Positions 1 through 10,805 of a stretch of 64,000 nt of DNA are shown piece by piece. The stretch is taken from NCBI GenBank assembly GCA_023954075.1, contig JAMLIV010000012.1, forward strand, positions 1 through 64,000, written 5' to 3'. A program made the translations under genes and the position numbers. The first letter of the stretch is position 1. Each line of letters begins with the position of its first letter. The notes below the pieces were generated by a model. That model was given only the letters and a program-made list of their open reading frames with translations. It searched no databases and had not been told where the DNA came from. This DNA is from Lysobacteraceae bacterium. Its GTDB lineage: Bacteria > Pseudomonadota > Gammaproteobacteria > Xanthomonadales > Xanthomonadaceae.

Positions 1-804
1 CCGGCTCGTGCCCCAGCTCAGGGTGAACACCGTCATCAGGTAGAACAGCACGAAGGTCGCCACCGCCGCGAAGGTGCCGGTGATCAGCGCGCGCGGGTGG
101 CGGGTGACGACGTGGGCGAGCGGCAGGCGCACGCGCGCATCGGCATCCAGGGTCTTGCGGAACTCCGGGGTTTCCTCGATGCGAAGGCGCACCCACAGCC
201 CGATGCCGACCAGCACCGCGCTGGCGATGAAGGGCAGGCGCCAGCCCCAGGCGAAGAACTGCGCTTCGGTCAGGTAATGGGCGAGCAGCAGGAAGCTGCC
301 GCTGGACAGCAGGAACCCCACGGGCGCGCCGAGTTGGGGAAACATGCCGTACCAGGCGCGCTTGCCCGGCGGCGCGTTTTCCGTGGCCAGCAGCACCGCG
401 CCGCCCCATTCACCACCCAGCCCCAGGCCCTGCCCGAGGCGGCACAGCGCCAGCAACAGCGGTGCCGCCACGCCGATCGTGGCGTAGGTTGGCAGCAGCC
501 CGACGAGAACGGTGGAAACGCCCATCGTCATGAGCGAGGCCACCAGCGTCGCCTTGCGCCCGATGCGGTCGCCGAAGTGCCCGAAGATCGCCGATCCGAC
601 CGGCCGCGCGAAAAACGCCAGCGCGAATGTCGCCAGCGACTGCAGCGTGGCCGAGGTGGGATCGGAGGACGGAAAGAACAGCGTCGGAAACACCAACACC
701 GCGGCGGTGGCGTAGATGTAGAAATCGAAGAACTCGATCGTCGTGCCCGCCATGCTGGCAATCAGCACGCGACGGGTGGAATTGCGGGCAGGCGGATGCG
801 TCAT
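1..804 (-). CDS. MFS transporter, metabolite:H+ symporter type (3' end outside window)
   Basis: This is the N-terminal 268 residues of an inner-membrane major facilitator transporter; the C-terminal half lies beyond base 1. Read from the ATG at 804, it starts [20 protein letters not shown], followed by the EFFDFYIY segment of TM1. Residues near 60-75 carry the MFS loop 2-3 signature ([20 protein letters not shown]), and [12 protein letters not shown] follows in TM4. These features fit the metabolite:H+ symporter group (ProP, KgtP, ShiA relatives). The substrate cannot be told from sequence. It is a paralogue of the transporter at 8559-10205 and lies 92 bp downstream of purH on the same strand, with no clear promoter between them. 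Confidence 0.85.
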   Translation of the reverse strand, partial: MTHPPARNSTRRVLIASMAGTTIEFFDFYIYATAAVLVFPTLFFPSSDPTSATLQSLATFALAFFARPVGSAIFGHFGDRIGRKATLVASLMTMGVSTVLVGLLPTYATIGVAAPLLLALCRLGQGLGLGGEWGGAVLLATENAPPGKRAWYGMFPQLGAPVGFLLSSGSFLLLAHYLTEAQFFAWGWRLPFIASAVLVGIGLWVRLRIEETPEFRKTLDADARVRLPLAHVVTRHPRALITGTFAAVATFVLFYLMTVFTLSWGTSR

Positions 805-896
805 CGGCGGCGTGGATGCGGCAGGAGCGCCATTCTGTCAGATCGGTCGCGCGCGAGGTGGTGCCCGGAGGACGGCGCCCGCGCGCGACGGCGGGT

Positions 897-2495
897 TCAG
901 TGGCGGAAGTGGCGCACGCCGGTGAACACCATCGCGATGCCGTGCTCGTCGGCGGCGGCGATCACTTCGGCGTCACGCATCGAGCCGCCGGGCTGGATCA
1001 CCGCGGCGATGCCCGCTTCGGCGGCCGAATCCAGCCCGTCGCGGAACGGGAAGAAGGCGTCGGACGCCATCACCGAGCCGGGCACAGCCAGCCCCGCGTC
1101 GATGGCCTTGATGCCGGCGATGCGGGCCGAATACACCCGGCTCATCTGGCCCGCGCCCACGCCGATGGTCCGGGTGTCCCTGGCATAGACGATGGCGTTG
1201 GACTTCACGAACCTGGCCACCTTCCAGGCGAACAGCAGGTCGTCGAACTGCGTGTCGGTGGGCACCTTCCGGGTCACCACGCGCAGATCCTCGAGGGTGA
1301 CGATGCGGTCGTCGGCGGTCTGCATCAGCAGGCCCGAGCCGACGCGCTTGCAGTCGATGAAGCCCGCCGAGGCCGGTGCCAGCGGGATGCGCAGCACGCG
1401 CACGTTGGCCTTGTTGGCACAAGCCTCCAGCGCCGCCGGTTCGTAGTCGGGCGCGATCAGCACCTCGACAAACTGGCGATCGAGGATGGTCTGCACCGTG
1501 GTCGCATCGAGCGGTCGGTTGAAGGCCAGGATGCCGCCGAAGGCGCTGGTCGGATCGGTGGCATGCGCATGCCCGTAGGCCGCACCAACATCCGCCGCCA
1601 CCGCCACGCCGCAGGGGTTGGCGTGCTTGACGATGACGCAGGCGGGCGCATCGAACTGGCGCACGCACTCCCAGGCCGCATCCGCGTCGGCGATGTTGTT
1701 GTAGGAAAGTTCCTTTCCCTGCAGCTGGGTGAAGGTGGCCAGGCTGCCGGGGGCCGGATGCAGGTCGCGGTAGAAGGCGGCCTGCTGGTGCGGGTTCTCG
1801 CCGTAGCGCAGGTCCATCAGCTTGACGAAGCTGCCGTTGGCCTGCGCCGGAAACAGCGCGCGCTGCCTTGCGCCATCGTCCGACGGCGCGGCGATCGCCG
1901 ACAGCACGTCGCTGATGCGCGCGTCGTACTGCGCCACGCGGTTGAACGCCGCCACCGCGAGCGCGTAGCGGGTCTGCGCCGAGAGCGCGCCGCCGCCGGC
2001 GTCCAGTTCGGCCAGCAGATCGGCGTATTGCGCAGGGTCGGTCGCCACCGCGACATGGGCGAAGTTCTTGGCGGCGGCGCGCAGCATCGCCGGCCCGCCG
2101 ATGTCGATGTTCTCGATGATGTCGGCGAAGCGCGCGTCCGGATCGGACGACACCCTCTCGAACGGATACAGGTTGAGCACCAGCAGGTCGATGGCCTCGA
2201 TGCCGTGTTCGGCCATCACCGCATCATCGGTGCCGCGCCGGCCGAGCAGGCCGCCGTGGACCTTGGGGTGCAGGGTCTTGACCCGCCCGTCCATGATCTC
2301 CGGGAAGCCGGTGAGGTCGGCCACATCGCGCACCGGCAGGCCGGCGTCGCGCAGGGCCTTCGCGCTGCCGCCGGTGGAGAGCAGTTCGACGCCGCGTGCC
2401 GCCAGCGCGCGGGCCAGATCGATCAGGCCGGTCTTGTCGGAAACCGAAAGCAGGGCGCGGCGCACGGTGACGGGCGAGGCATCGGGAAGGGTCAT
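897..2495 (-). CDS. purH: Bifunctional AICAR transformylase / IMP cyclohydrolase PurH
   Basis: PurH catalyses the last two steps of IMP synthesis in the cytoplasm: formylation of AICAR with 10-formyl-THF, then ring closure. At 532 residues it has the usual family length. The N-terminal MGS-like cyclohydrolase domain (about 1-200) opens with [17 protein letters not shown] and contains [11 protein letters not shown]. The transformylase domain follows, with the lysine-histidine motif KHANPCGVA near residue 288 and MRYGENPHQ-like [10 protein letters not shown] near 230. It ends in the typical [10 protein letters not shown] tail. The ATG at 2495 gives a full-length product. It lies 55 bp downstream of fis, as is common in Xanthomonadales, where purD often follows; here an MFS gene follows instead. 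Confidence 0.97.
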   Translation of the reverse strand: MTLPDASPVTVRRALLSVSDKTGLIDLARALAARGVELLSTGGSAKALRDAGLPVRDVADLTGFPEIMDGRVKTLHPKVHGGLLGRRGTDDAVMAEHGIEAIDLLVLNLYPFERVSSDPDARFADIIENIDIGGPAMLRAAAKNFAHVAVATDPAQYADLLAELDAGGGALSAQTRYALAVAAFNRVAQYDARISDVLSAIAAPSDDGARQRALFPAQANGSFVKLMDLRYGENPHQQAAFYRDLHPAPGSLATFTQLQGKELSYNNIADADAAWECVRQFDAPACVIVKHANPCGVAVAADVGAAYGHAHATDPTSAFGGILAFNRPLDATTVQTILDRQFVEVLIAPDYEPAALEACANKANVRVLRIPLAPASAGFIDCKRVGSGLLMQTADDRIVTLEDLRVVTRKVPTDTQFDDLLFAWKVARFVKSNAIVYARDTRTIGVGAGQMSRVYSARIAGIKAIDAGLAVPGSVMASDAFFPFRDGLDSAAEAGIAAVIQPGGSMRDAEVIAAADEHGIAMVFTGVRHFRH

Positions 2496-2550
2496 GTCGC
2501 AGGTCTCGACGTGGGGCGTGGGATGCCCCGCCGCGGCGGGGCGCGGGCGT

Positions 2551-2829
2551 TCAGACGATGCCGTAGGCGCGCAGCTTCTTGCGCAGGGTGGCGCGATTGA
2601 GGCCGAGCGTGGCGGCGGCGCGACTCTGGTTGCCGTCGTGGTGACGCATCACCTCGCGCAGCAGCGGTGGCTCGATTTCGCGCAGGACGACCTCGTACAG
2701 GTCATCGGCCTGGTGGTCGCAGAGGTCGTGCAGGTAGCGGCGTACCGATTGCGCAACGACGTCGCGCAGGGTGGCCGAGACGGCCTTGCCGGGCTCGATG
2801 GCCGCGGGCGAGGGCTGGAGGGTGTTCAC
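2551..2829 (-). CDS. fis: Fis-family nucleoid protein / transcriptional regulator
   Basis: A 92-residue Fis homologue (E. coli Fis has 98). The C-terminal helix-turn-helix reads [20 protein letters not shown], nearly the E. coli pattern, and the N-terminal part forms the dimerising helices. Fis bends and bridges DNA and activates rRNA and tRNA promoters. I chose the GTG at 2829 because GGAG stands seven bases before it and the product then begins at the usual place. An ATG at 2889 would add 20 residues with no family resemblance. The gene follows the DUF3426 gene by 109 bp and precedes purH, probably in one operon with prmA. Confidence 0.92.
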   Translation of the reverse strand: MNTLQPSPAAIEPGKAVSATLRDVVAQSVRRYLHDLCDHQADDLYEVVLREIEPPLLREVMRHHDGNQSRAAATLGLNRATLRKKLRAYGIV

Positions 2830-2938
2830 GCAGGGACTCCGGAATATCGCGCAAGGCGCGATCAGCGCGCCCTGCCGGGAGTGACGCATTGTAACAGGAG
2901 CGCGGCGGCGGTCGCGCCGGTTCGACGATGGAGCCGCC

Positions 2939-4135
2939 TCACAGGAAGCCGAATTCGAATGCCACCGCCTGCTTGCCGGGATCGCGCACTTCCAGCGCGA
3001 TGCTGGCGCTCTGGCCGGGCTGGATCAGCGGCGCGCTCTGCAGGTGGCCGAGGTATTCCTCCGGCGTGAACCGGCGGCGCGCGATGGGCTGCCCGTTGAT
3101 GTCCGAGAGGGTCAGGTCGAGGCGCGGCCAGGGCTGCGACCAGCGTGCATCGTTGCGGAAGCTGGCGCTGATGATGAGCGCCTCGGGCATCGAGGGGTGC
3201 GGGCGCACGTCGCGGGTGAGGATGTTCATGGCGGCCGGCTCGCGCCAGGCCGGCAGGGTGCAGCCGAGCGTGCCGCAGGCGCGCTCGAGCCACGGTCGCC
3301 AGCGCGCATCGGCGGCCAGCACGGCGCGTTCCGCCACCAGTGACTGGATGCCCAGGAGCAGCAGGAGCCCGATCACGGCAAGGAGCCCCGGCCAGCGTCG
3401 GGAGCCGGCTCGGGTGTTCGGCGTCGGCAGGTTCGGGATGAAGCTGGGCGCAGGCGCGCCGATCGTCATTTCCAGCGCGTCGCGCAGATCGATCACCGGG
3501 CCCGGGTGACGCGCGACGTCGGCGGACGGCGTGCCCTGCGCGAGCACGGCCACCTCGACGACTTCGACGACCTCGTCCGGGGTGCCGCTCTCCGATGCGG
3601 GACTCTGCAGCGCGGTGTCGTGGGTGGCCCAGGCGAACGGATCGTCCGGTGCCTGCGGCACCTCGTCGAGCGCAGCATCCGGCGTGCTGACGGGATCTTC
3701 GGGCGCAGCTGCCGGTTCGATGAAATCCGCGTGGGCCACCAGCACCTCGGCGATCGGGTCGCTGCGTTCGTCGCCGGGTGCGGCGGGCGGCTGCGGTGCC
3801 GCAGCCGGTATCGGCAGGTCCTTCGGAGCCGGAATCGAGGCCGGCATCAGAAGGCGCGGCGGCGCGTCAAGCCCGGTGCGCTCCTGCGCGGGCGCGGGCT
3901 GCTCGGGTGGGTTGGCGAAGAGCGAGGGCTGGATGTCGTCCGGCGGTGCCTTGCGCCGCGCGATCGGATGCCCGGGCGCGGGATCGCGCGAGAGGCTTTC
4001 CAGCGCATCGAACCACAGCCCGCAGTGGCTGCACGCCAGTTCGCCACGGGTCGGCACCAGCATTTCGCGGGTGACTTCCTGGGCGGTCTGGCAGTGGCTG
4101 CAAAGGGTATACATGCGGTGGTCGGTCGAAGGCAT
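2939..4135 (-). CDS. Zinc-ribbon, DUF3426-type membrane protein
   Basis: A 398-residue protein of unknown role. The N-terminus carries a zinc ribbon with CSHC pairs (C12/C15 and C35/C38), followed by about 190 residues of low-complexity Pro/Ala/Asp-rich linker. One membrane segment lies near residues 247-267 ([16 protein letters not shown]). The C-terminal DUF3426 domain of about 125 residues has the typical [20 protein letters not shown] core and a RRFTPEEYL motif. The zinc ribbon is expected in the cytoplasm and DUF3426 in the periplasm. Starts at 4135 or 4114 are both possible, neither with a strong ribosome site. The position between prmA and fis is conserved in Xanthomonadales; the function is not known to me. 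Confidence 0.85.
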   Translation of the reverse strand: MPSTDHRMYTLCSHCQTAQEVTREMLVPTRGELACSHCGLWFDALESLSRDPAPGHPIARRKAPPDDIQPSLFANPPEQPAPAQERTGLDAPPRLLMPASIPAPKDLPIPAAAPQPPAAPGDERSDPIAEVLVAHADFIEPAAAPEDPVSTPDAALDEVPQAPDDPFAWATHDTALQSPASESGTPDEVVEVVEVAVLAQGTPSADVARHPGPVIDLRDALEMTIGAPAPSFIPNLPTPNTRAGSRRWPGLLAVIGLLLLLGIQSLVAERAVLAADARWRPWLERACGTLGCTLPAWREPAAMNILTRDVRPHPSMPEALIISASFRNDARWSQPWPRLDLTLSDINGQPIARRRFTPEEYLGHLQSAPLIQPGQSASIALEVRDPGKQAVAFEFGFL

Positions 4136-4296
4136 GGGGCAATGATGCAACGAAAGCGGTGTGCGGGTGCGATTGCGTCGGCCGGAGAAGGGCGCGGGGC
4201 GGCGGCATCCCGGAACCTGGCGGGATGCGGGCGCGCTCCCTGGGTGCGGCGGGTTTCGGGAATTCAGGCGATGGCATGAAGCGATCCGCCGGGAGG

Positions 4297-5214
4297 TTAT
4301 CGCCCCGGCTGCCGTCGCACGCCCTCGATCCGCACCCAGTCCTCGCGCGTGGCCACGCGCAGGTCGTCGAACCACTCGCGGTAGCGCGCCAGCAGCGCCT
4401 CATCCTGCCCGGCGAGGATGCCCGACAGCGCGATGCGTCCGCCCGGAGCCACCCGCGCGGCCAGCCGCGGCGCGAGCGCGTCGAGCGCGCTGGCGAGGAT
4501 GTTGGCCACCGCGACCGGGTAGGTTTCGTCCGGGGCGTCTTGCGGGGCGTGCACCGCCAGGCGCTGCGCCACGCCGTTGCGTTCGGCGTTGTCGCGTGTG
4601 GCGGTGAGGGCCTGCGGGTCGTTGTCCACGCCCACCGCCTCGCGCGCACCCAGCGCGAGCGCGGCAATGGCCAGGATGCCCGAGCCGCAGCCGAAATCCA
4701 GCACGCGCGCGCCGGCTAGTTCCAGCCCGTCGAGCCACTCGAGACACAGCGCCGTGGTCGGGTGGGTGCCGGTGCCGAAGGCCAGCCCCGGATCGAGCCG
4801 CACCACGGCGGCATCTTGCGCCTGCGCCTCGGGCGGCAGCGCCTGGTTCCAAGGCACGATGAAGGTGCGTCGGCCGAACCGCATCGGCCGGAACTGGTCC
4901 ATCCAGGCGCGCTCCCAGTCCTGATCCTGCACCTCGCGGAAGACGGCGCCGTGGAGGTCGAGTTCGGGATCGAAGGCGTCGAGCGCGGCGAGGATGCGCT
5001 CGGGCGCGGCATCGACGGGAAACAGCGCGGTCAGCGTCATCTCGCGCCAGAGCGGGGTTTCGCCCACGCCCGGTTCGAAGATGGCCTGTTCGTCGGGGGC
5101 CTCGGCGTTGGCATCCGTCAGCGTCACCGACAGCGCGCCGACGTCTTCCAGCGCGGTCTGGTAGCGGGCCTCTTCGGCTTCGGTGCAGGGCAGGGTGAGT
5201 TCGAGCCAGGGCAT
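4297..5214 (-). CDS. prmA: Ribosomal protein L11 methyltransferase PrmA
   Basis: PrmA trimethylates ribosomal protein L11 with S-adenosylmethionine. The 305-residue product matches the family length. The N-terminal substrate-recognition domain (about 1-110) starts [10 protein letters not shown]. It is followed by [17 protein letters not shown] and the class I methyltransferase motif [14 protein letters not shown], near residues 172-184. [17 protein letters not shown] contains the NIL motif IV of the L11 enzyme. The gene reads with the DUF3426, fis and purH genes downstream. Upstream, 359 bp containing a broken PIN gene on the opposite strand separate it from accC. Confidence 0.96.
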   Translation of the reverse strand: MPWLELTLPCTEAEEARYQTALEDVGALSVTLTDANAEAPDEQAIFEPGVGETPLWREMTLTALFPVDAAPERILAALDAFDPELDLHGAVFREVQDQDWERAWMDQFRPMRFGRRTFIVPWNQALPPEAQAQDAAVVRLDPGLAFGTGTHPTTALCLEWLDGLELAGARVLDFGCGSGILAIAALALGAREAVGVDNDPQALTATRDNAERNGVAQRLAVHAPQDAPDETYPVAVANILASALDALAPRLAARVAPGGRIALSGILAGQDEALLARYREWFDDLRVATREDWVRIEGVRRQPGR

Positions 5215-5346
5215 GTCAGTCCGAGAAGTTGATCACCCATGATCCGGAGTTGCGCGACCGCAGCATGGTTCGCGGGATTCTGCTGGTCGGCCAGGCGGGG
5301 ATCAAGCGCGCCTTGGATCGCCGCGGTGGTCTGCCGCGCCTGATGC

Positions 5347-5543
5347 ATGTTCCTGGCCGATGTGGTGGGGCCATCGGGGGTGCGGGACGATCAGCTGCGC
5401 GACCCGAGCGACCAGTCCGTGTTGCTGCCCTGCGGTCCGGCGCGGCGGACCATCTGATTACCGGCGACAAGGACCTGCTGGTGCTGGCGGGCCGCTATCC
5501 CATCCTGACGCCGTCCCGACTCCGGGCGCGGCACGGCCGCTGA
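5347..5543 (+). pseudogene. Remnant of a PIN-domain toxin gene (frameshifted)
   Basis: Only the C-terminal part of a PIN_3-like toxin can be recognised, split over two frames. The first frame runs from about 5347 and holds LRDPSDQSVL, which matches the usual (C)RDPxDNxVL segment. It then runs into a stop at 5456-5458. The second frame holds VAALRSGAADHLITGDKDLL, then PILTPSRLRARHG, and stops at 5543; TGDKDLL is the acidic C-terminal PIN motif. No N-terminal LDTNV motif is present. Bases 5215-5346 show a possible ORF beginning [16 protein letters not shown] that I cannot assign. The fragment lies opposite in strand to prmA and accC and splits what is otherwise a tight operon region. Confidence 0.6.
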
Positions 5544-5573
5544 TGCGGGGAGCCCTTCAGGCAGTTGCCTGGA

Positions 5574-6941
<1,368 letters not shown>

Positions 6942-6970
6942 GGGATTAGGGATTCGGGATTAGGGATTCG
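6942..6970. repeat. GGGATT-type repeat arm, accC side
   Basis: Four tandem copies of a GGGATTAG/GGGATTCG heptamer-like unit begin directly next to the accC start codon. This arm encodes the last residues and the stop of the four-helix-bundle ORF. It is the inverted partner of 7356-7387. Confidence 0.8.
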
Positions 6971-7371
6971 TGCGGGGTGGCGCGCGGCGAGGTGCGGGTG
7001 GGTGCGGAGGCGTCAATGGAGCGGATCAGCGCGTTGAGGCGGGCGAAGCAGCGGTTCAGCAGCTCGAGCGGTGCGTCGCTGCGCTGGCGGAAGCCAAGCC
7101 GGATCGCCAGCTCCATTTGCGTGTCCAGCTCGGCCAGGGAGCCTCGCGCAATCGAGAGGAAACGCAGGTATTCCTGTCTCGATCGTCGCGCCGCGCCCTC
7201 GGTGATATTGGATGGCACGCTCACAGCGCTGCGCCGCATCTGGTGCGCCAGGCCGAAGCGTTCGGATTCTGGAAAGCCCTCGGACAGGCGGTAGATCGCC
7301 TCAACCAGCGCCATGCCGTCGCGCCAGACATCAAGCCGCTGGTGCGGCCGCTGTTCCGAATCCCGAATCAC
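6946..7371 (-). CDS. Four-helix bundle protein, 23S rRNA intervening-sequence family
   Basis: A 141-residue all-helical protein of the S23/IVP four-helix-bundle family. Typical features are [52 protein letters not shown] and [20 protein letters not shown]. Relatives occur in 23S rRNA intervening sequences, as solo ORFs, and as accessory proteins of diversity-generating retroelements; no reverse transcriptase is seen here. The only full-length start is a GTG at 7371, inside a GGGATT repeat arm, so the first eight residues (MIRDSEQR) and the last ones (LIPNP) are repeat-encoded. Gene plus arms sit exactly between accB and accC, which suggests insertion of a mobile or passively spread cassette. 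Its role is unknown. Confidence 0.8.
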   Translation of the reverse strand: MIRDSEQRPHQRLDVWRDGMALVEAIYRLSEGFPESERFGLAHQMRRSAVSVPSNITEGAARRSRQEYLRFLSIARGSLAELDTQMELAIRLGFRQRSDAPLELLNRCFARLNALIRSIDASAPTRTSPRATPHESLIPNP

Positions 7372-7387
7372 GAATCCCCAATCCCGG
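7356..7387. repeat. GGGATT-type repeat arm, accB side
   Basis: On the plus strand, a run of CCGAATCCCGAATC-type units, inverted relative to 6942-6970 and ending five bases before the accB stop codon. It supplies the start codon and first codons of the four-helix-bundle ORF. Confidence 0.8.
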
Positions 7388-7391
7388 CCGC

Positions 7392-7850
7392 TCAGCCAAT
7401 CACAAACAGCGGCTCGTCGAACTCCACGGGCTGGCCGTCCTTGGCGAGGATGGCGGTGATGGTGCCGGCGACTTCGGCTTCGATCGGGTTGAACATCTTC
7501 ATCGCCTCGATGATGGCCAGGGTGTCGCCGGGCTTGACTGCCTGCCCGACGGTGACGAAGGGCGGCTTGTCCGGGCTGGGGGCGGCATAGAAGGTGCCGA
7601 CCATCGGTGATCGCAGCACGTTGCCCTCGGGCAGCGCGTTGGCCTTGGCAGCGGGTTCATCCACGGCTGCCGGGGCCGCGGCAGCCGCCGGTGCCGGCGC
7701 GGCCAGTGCGGGAGCGGCGTAGGCCACCGGGCCGGCAGGAACGCCGGCGCGCGACAGCCGGACCGACTCCTCGCCCTCGCGAATCTCGATCTCGGTGAGG
7801 TTGGATTCTTCCAGCAGGTCGATCAGTTTCTTGATTTTTCGCAGGTCCAT
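7392..7850 (-). CDS. accB: Biotin carboxyl carrier protein AccB
   Basis: AccB carries biotin between the carboxylase (AccC) and the carboxyltransferase of acetyl-CoA carboxylase. The 152-residue protein opens with [20 protein letters not shown] and has an Ala/Pro-rich flexible linker at about 45-75. The biotinyl domain has the attachment motif [12 protein letters not shown] (lysine near residue 118) and ends [10 protein letters not shown]. The ATG at 7850 follows GGAGGCTC-like purine-rich DNA only weakly. The gene is 63 bp downstream of aroQ, as in many gammaproteobacteria. Confidence 0.96.
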   Translation of the reverse strand: MDLRKIKKLIDLLEESNLTEIEIREGEESVRLSRAGVPAGPVAYAAPALAAPAPAAAAAPAAVDEPAAKANALPEGNVLRSPMVGTFYAAPSPDKPPFVTVGQAVKPGDTLAIIEAMKMFNPIEAEVAGTITAILAKDGQPVEFDEPLFVIG

Positions 7851-7913
7851 GGGAGGCTCGAAATGGAAAGATGGAAAGGATGAAGCCGGGTGCCGCCGGC
7901 GGCACGGCGGCGG

Positions 7914-8360
7914 TCAGGCCGGGACGGCGAGGCGCTGCAGCGCGGCGTCCAGCGCATAGCGGTAGGAGTCGGCACCGAATCCGGCCACCACGCCCACCGC
8001 CAGATCGCTGAAATAGCTGTGGTGGCGGAAGGGTTCGCGCCGGTGCGGATTGGAGAGGTGCACTTCGATGAACGGGATCGCCACCGCCGCCAGCGCGTCG
8101 CGGATCGCCACGCTGGTGTGGGTGAAGGCGGCGGGGTTGATCAGGATGAACGCGGTACCATCGGCACGCGCGGCCTGGATGCGATCCACCAGCTCATGCT
8201 CGGCGTTGGACTGGAAGGACGTCAGCGCGTGGCCGCGCGCCGCGGCGCGGGTCGCCAGATCGTCCTCGATCTGCGCCAGCGTGGCGGCACCATAGACCGC
8301 CGGCTCGCGCGTGCCGAGCAGGTTGAGGTTGGGGCCGTGCAGGACCAGGACACATGCCAT
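7914..8360 (-). CDS. aroQ: Type II 3-dehydroquinate dehydratase AroQ
   Basis: AroQ converts 3-dehydroquinate to 3-dehydroshikimate in the shikimate pathway. At 148 residues it has the type II length. Recognisable parts are [16 protein letters not shown] (active-site Tyr/Arg lid follows), [32 protein letters not shown] with the catalytic histidine region, and [18 protein letters not shown]. It heads the aroQ-accB-accC group. The 198 bp upstream, up to the divergent MFS gene, are AT-richer and must hold both promoters, but I cannot place convincing -35/-10 boxes. Confidence 0.96.
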   Translation of the reverse strand: MACVLVLHGPNLNLLGTREPAVYGAATLAQIEDDLATRAAARGHALTSFQSNAEHELVDRIQAARADGTAFILINPAAFTHTSVAIRDALAAVAIPFIEVHLSNPHRREPFRHHSYFSDLAVGVVAGFGADSYRYALDAALQRLAVPA

Positions 8361-8558
8361 CGAGGGTAGGGCGCAGGCGGAAAGCGGCGAGTGTGGTGCA
8401 GGCTCCGGGCGCTTGTCCAGATACTTTGCCGAAGATCGACGAAGTTGCGCGATTTAATCGACTGTTTGAATTTCCATCGGAACCGTGCCCCTCCGCCCCT
8501 GACGCGCGCGGTGCGACGGCAGTACCCTTGCACGGTTGCGGCCGAGGGGAAAACCGGG

Positions 8559-10205
8559 ATGGCGAAGTCGGGCTGGGCGATGGACGCGGGCAACCGCAAG
8601 GTGGTGCTGGCCTCGTCGCTGGGCACGCTGTTCGAGTGGTACGACTTCTTCCTCTACGGCGCGCTGGCCGCCATCACCAGCCGCCACTTCTTCTCGGCGG
8701 TGAACGAGACCGCGGGCTTCATCTTCGCCCTGCTGACTTTTTCGGTCGGTTTTGCGGCGCGTCCGTTCGGTGCCGTGGTGTTCGGGCGGCTGGGCGATCG
8801 CAGCGGGCGCAAGCGCACCTTCCTCATCACCATCGTGGTGATGGGTGCCTCGACCGTGCTGGTCGGCTGCCTGCCGTCCTACGACAGCATCGGCATGGCG
8901 GCACCGGTGCTGTTGATCGCGCTGCGCCTGCTGCAGGGCCTGGCCCTGGGCGGGGAGTACGGCGGCGCGGCGATCTATGTGGCCGAGCATGCGCCGGACG
9001 CACAGCGCGGCTACTACACCAGCTGGATCCAGACCATGGCCGGGGTCGGCCTGCTGCTCTCGCTGGTGGTGATTGCCGCAACGCGCTGGCTGGTGGGCGA
9101 GGAGGCCTTCGCGCAGTGGGGCTGGCGCGTGCCCTTCCTGCTCTCGGCCGTGCTCCTGGGTATTTCGGTGTGGGTGCGGCTGTCGCTGGACGAATCGCCG
9201 GTGTTCCAGCGCATGCGGGCCGAAGGCCGCGTCTCCAAGGCACCGCTGCGCGAGGCTTACGGCCAGTGGCGTTACGTGAAGCTCGGCATCGCCGCGATGT
9301 TCGGCATCATCGCCGGTCAGGCCACGCTCTGGTACACCAGCCACTTCTATTCGCTCTACTTCCTGACCCAGACCATGCAGGTGGACGGGCTCGACGCCAC
9401 CCTGATGCTGGGCCTGGCGGTGGCGATGGCGACGCCGTTCAACGTGCTGTTCGGGGCGCTGTCCGACCGCATCGGGCGCAAGCCCTTTTTCGTGCTCGGC
9501 TGCCTGCTCGCGGCGCTGCTGTACTTTCCGATCTTCCACGGCCTGGCGCACTTCGCCAATCCGGCCCTGGAGCAGGCGCGGCGCAGCACGCCGGTGCAGG
9601 TGCACGCCGATCCGGCCACCTGTTCGTTCCAGTTCAATCCGGTGGGGGCGGCGGATTTCACCAGCTCCTGCGACATCGCCAAGTCCGTGCTGGCGCGCCA
9701 TCACGTCAGCTACGAAAATCACGCCATGCCCGCCGGCAGCCTGGGGCAGGTGCGGATCGGCGAGACGCGGATCGACGCGTTCGAGGGCGGCGGGCTGGAT
9801 CGCGCCGAGCGTGCGCGGCGCATCGATGCCTTCGACGCGCAGCTGATGCAGGCGGTTCGCGCCGCCGGCTATCCGGAGCGCGCCGATCCGGCGACCATGA
9901 ACCGCATCGGCATCGTCGCCCTGCTGTTCACGCTGTGCCTGCTGGCTGCCATGACCTACGCGCCGGTGGCGGCGGCGATGGTCGAACTGTTCCCGGCGCG
10001 CATCCGCTACACCGCGATGTCGATTCCCTACCACGCCGCCAACGGCTGGATCGGCGGCCTGCTGCCGCCCATGGCGTTCGCCTTCGTTGCGGCTACCGGG
10101 AACGTCGACGCCGGGCTGTGGTACCCGCTGTTCTTCGCCATCCTCACCGTCGTGGTCGGTGCCGCCATGCTGCCCGAGACGCGCGGGCGTTCGATCGACG
10201 AGTAG
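8559..10205 (+). CDS. MFS transporter (MHS type) with a large loop insertion
   Basis: An inner-membrane transporter of 548 residues, longer than the usual 430-450. It starts at ATG 8559 behind a GAGGGG ribosome site. TM1 contains GTLFEWYDFFLYG, the loop 2-3 motif is FAARPFGAVVFGRLGDRSGRKR, and LQGLALGGEYGGAAIYVAEH lies in TM4. The extra length comes from about 110 mostly hydrophilic residues between TM9 and TM10 (about 335-445), beginning after GLAHFANPALEQ and holding two cysteines, C351 and C367 by estimate. The gene is single, divergent from aroQ and convergent with tlpA. Substrate unknown; organic acids or betaines are typical of the group. Confidence 0.88.
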   Translation: MAKSGWAMDAGNRKVVLASSLGTLFEWYDFFLYGALAAITSRHFFSAVNETAGFIFALLTFSVGFAARPFGAVVFGRLGDRSGRKRTFLITIVVMGASTVLVGCLPSYDSIGMAAPVLLIALRLLQGLALGGEYGGAAIYVAEHAPDAQRGYYTSWIQTMAGVGLLLSLVVIAATRWLVGEEAFAQWGWRVPFLLSAVLLGISVWVRLSLDESPVFQRMRAEGRVSKAPLREAYGQWRYVKLGIAAMFGIIAGQATLWYTSHFYSLYFLTQTMQVDGLDATLMLGLAVAMATPFNVLFGALSDRIGRKPFFVLGCLLAALLYFPIFHGLAHFANPALEQARRSTPVQVHADPATCSFQFNPVGAADFTSSCDIAKSVLARHHVSYENHAMPAGSLGQVRIGETRIDAFEGGGLDRAERARRIDAFDAQLMQAVRAAGYPERADPATMNRIGIVALLFTLCLLAAMTYAPVAAAMVELFPARIRYTAMSIPYHAANGWIGGLLPPMAFAFVAATGNVDAGLWYPLFFAILTVVVGAAMLPETRGRSIDE

Positions 10206-10208
10206 GGG

Positions 10209-10805
10209 TCAGTCCGCCGCCCAGCTGTCCAGATCGCCTTCGCGGAAAGCGCCCATCTTGCGCTTTTGCAGGCGGCCATCGGCACCGATCAGCACCGAAT
10301 AGGGCAGCACGCCGCGCACGTTGCCCAGCAGCGCCGAGCTGTCGCCGGGGCCGGATTCTTCCAGGAACACCGGGAAGCCGACCGGGTGGCGGGCGAGGAA
10401 ATCCGCAGCGGCGTCCGGATCGTCCAGCGCGATGCCGATCACCTGTACCCCGTCCGGGTTCTGCGCGGTGGCGAAGGCGTCGAGCAGCGGCATTTCCTCG
10501 ATGCACGGCGGGCACCAGCTCGCCCAGTAGTTGATGAGCATCGGGCGCCCTTGCACCGCGAGGCTGTGCGCCGCGCCATCGAGGCGGCTCACCGGCAGCG
10601 CCGGCACGGCCTCGCCCGGGCCGATCACCGCGCGGCCGTCCGGCAGCGTCGGCCCCTGCCCGAACACGTGGCGCACCACCCACTGGCCGGCGTCGCTGCC
10701 CAGCAGTACCGACGGGCCGAAGGCCAGCGCCGCCGCACCCAGACCCGCCATGGCACCGACGAGGCCGAGCACGCCCACCAGCAGCACCTGTTTCCAGGGC
10801 GTCAC
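10209..10805 (-). CDS. TlpA/ResA-type thiol-disulfide oxidoreductase
   Basis: A 198-residue membrane-anchored thioredoxin-fold protein. One N-terminal hydrophobic helix (QVLLVGVLGLVGAMAGLGAA) anchors it with the active site in the periplasm. The redox motif WCPPC stands near residues 96-100 within NYWASWCPPCIEEMPLLDAF. TlpA and ResA relatives reduce apo-cytochrome c or other periplasmic thiols using electrons from DsbD or CcdA. The start is a GTG at 10805 overlapping the dsbD stop by four bases, so it is probably translated with dsbD, its likely electron donor. Confidence 0.92.
   Translation of the reverse strand: MTPWKQVLLVGVLGLVGAMAGLGAAALAFGPSVLLGSDAGQWVVRHVFGQGPTLPDGRAVIGPGEAVPALPVSRLDGAAHSLAVQGRPMLINYWASWCPPCIEEMPLLDAFATAQNPDGVQVIGIALDDPDAAADFLARHPVGFPVFLEESGPGDSSALLGNVRGVLPYSVLIGADGRLQKRKMGAFREGDLDSWAAD

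Noticed and set aside
5229-5543. A genuine 104-residue gene on the plus strand
   Set aside because: Only its last 40 residues resemble PIN proteins, and the matching upstream PIN segment is in another frame, so it is a remnant.
6946-7371. A diversity-generating retroelement, because four-helix-bundle proteins can be DGR accessories
   Set aside because: There is no reverse transcriptase, and no template/variable repeat pair with adenine-specific differences in the window.
6946-7371. A 23S rRNA intervening sequence, as the family name suggests
   Set aside because: The flanks are accB and accC, not rRNA; only the protein family is shared.
6942-7387. A CRISPR array or tandem spacer structure from the repeated GGGATT units
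   Set aside because: The units are seven to eight bases long, directly adjacent and arranged as two inverted arms, with no regular spacers and no cas genes.
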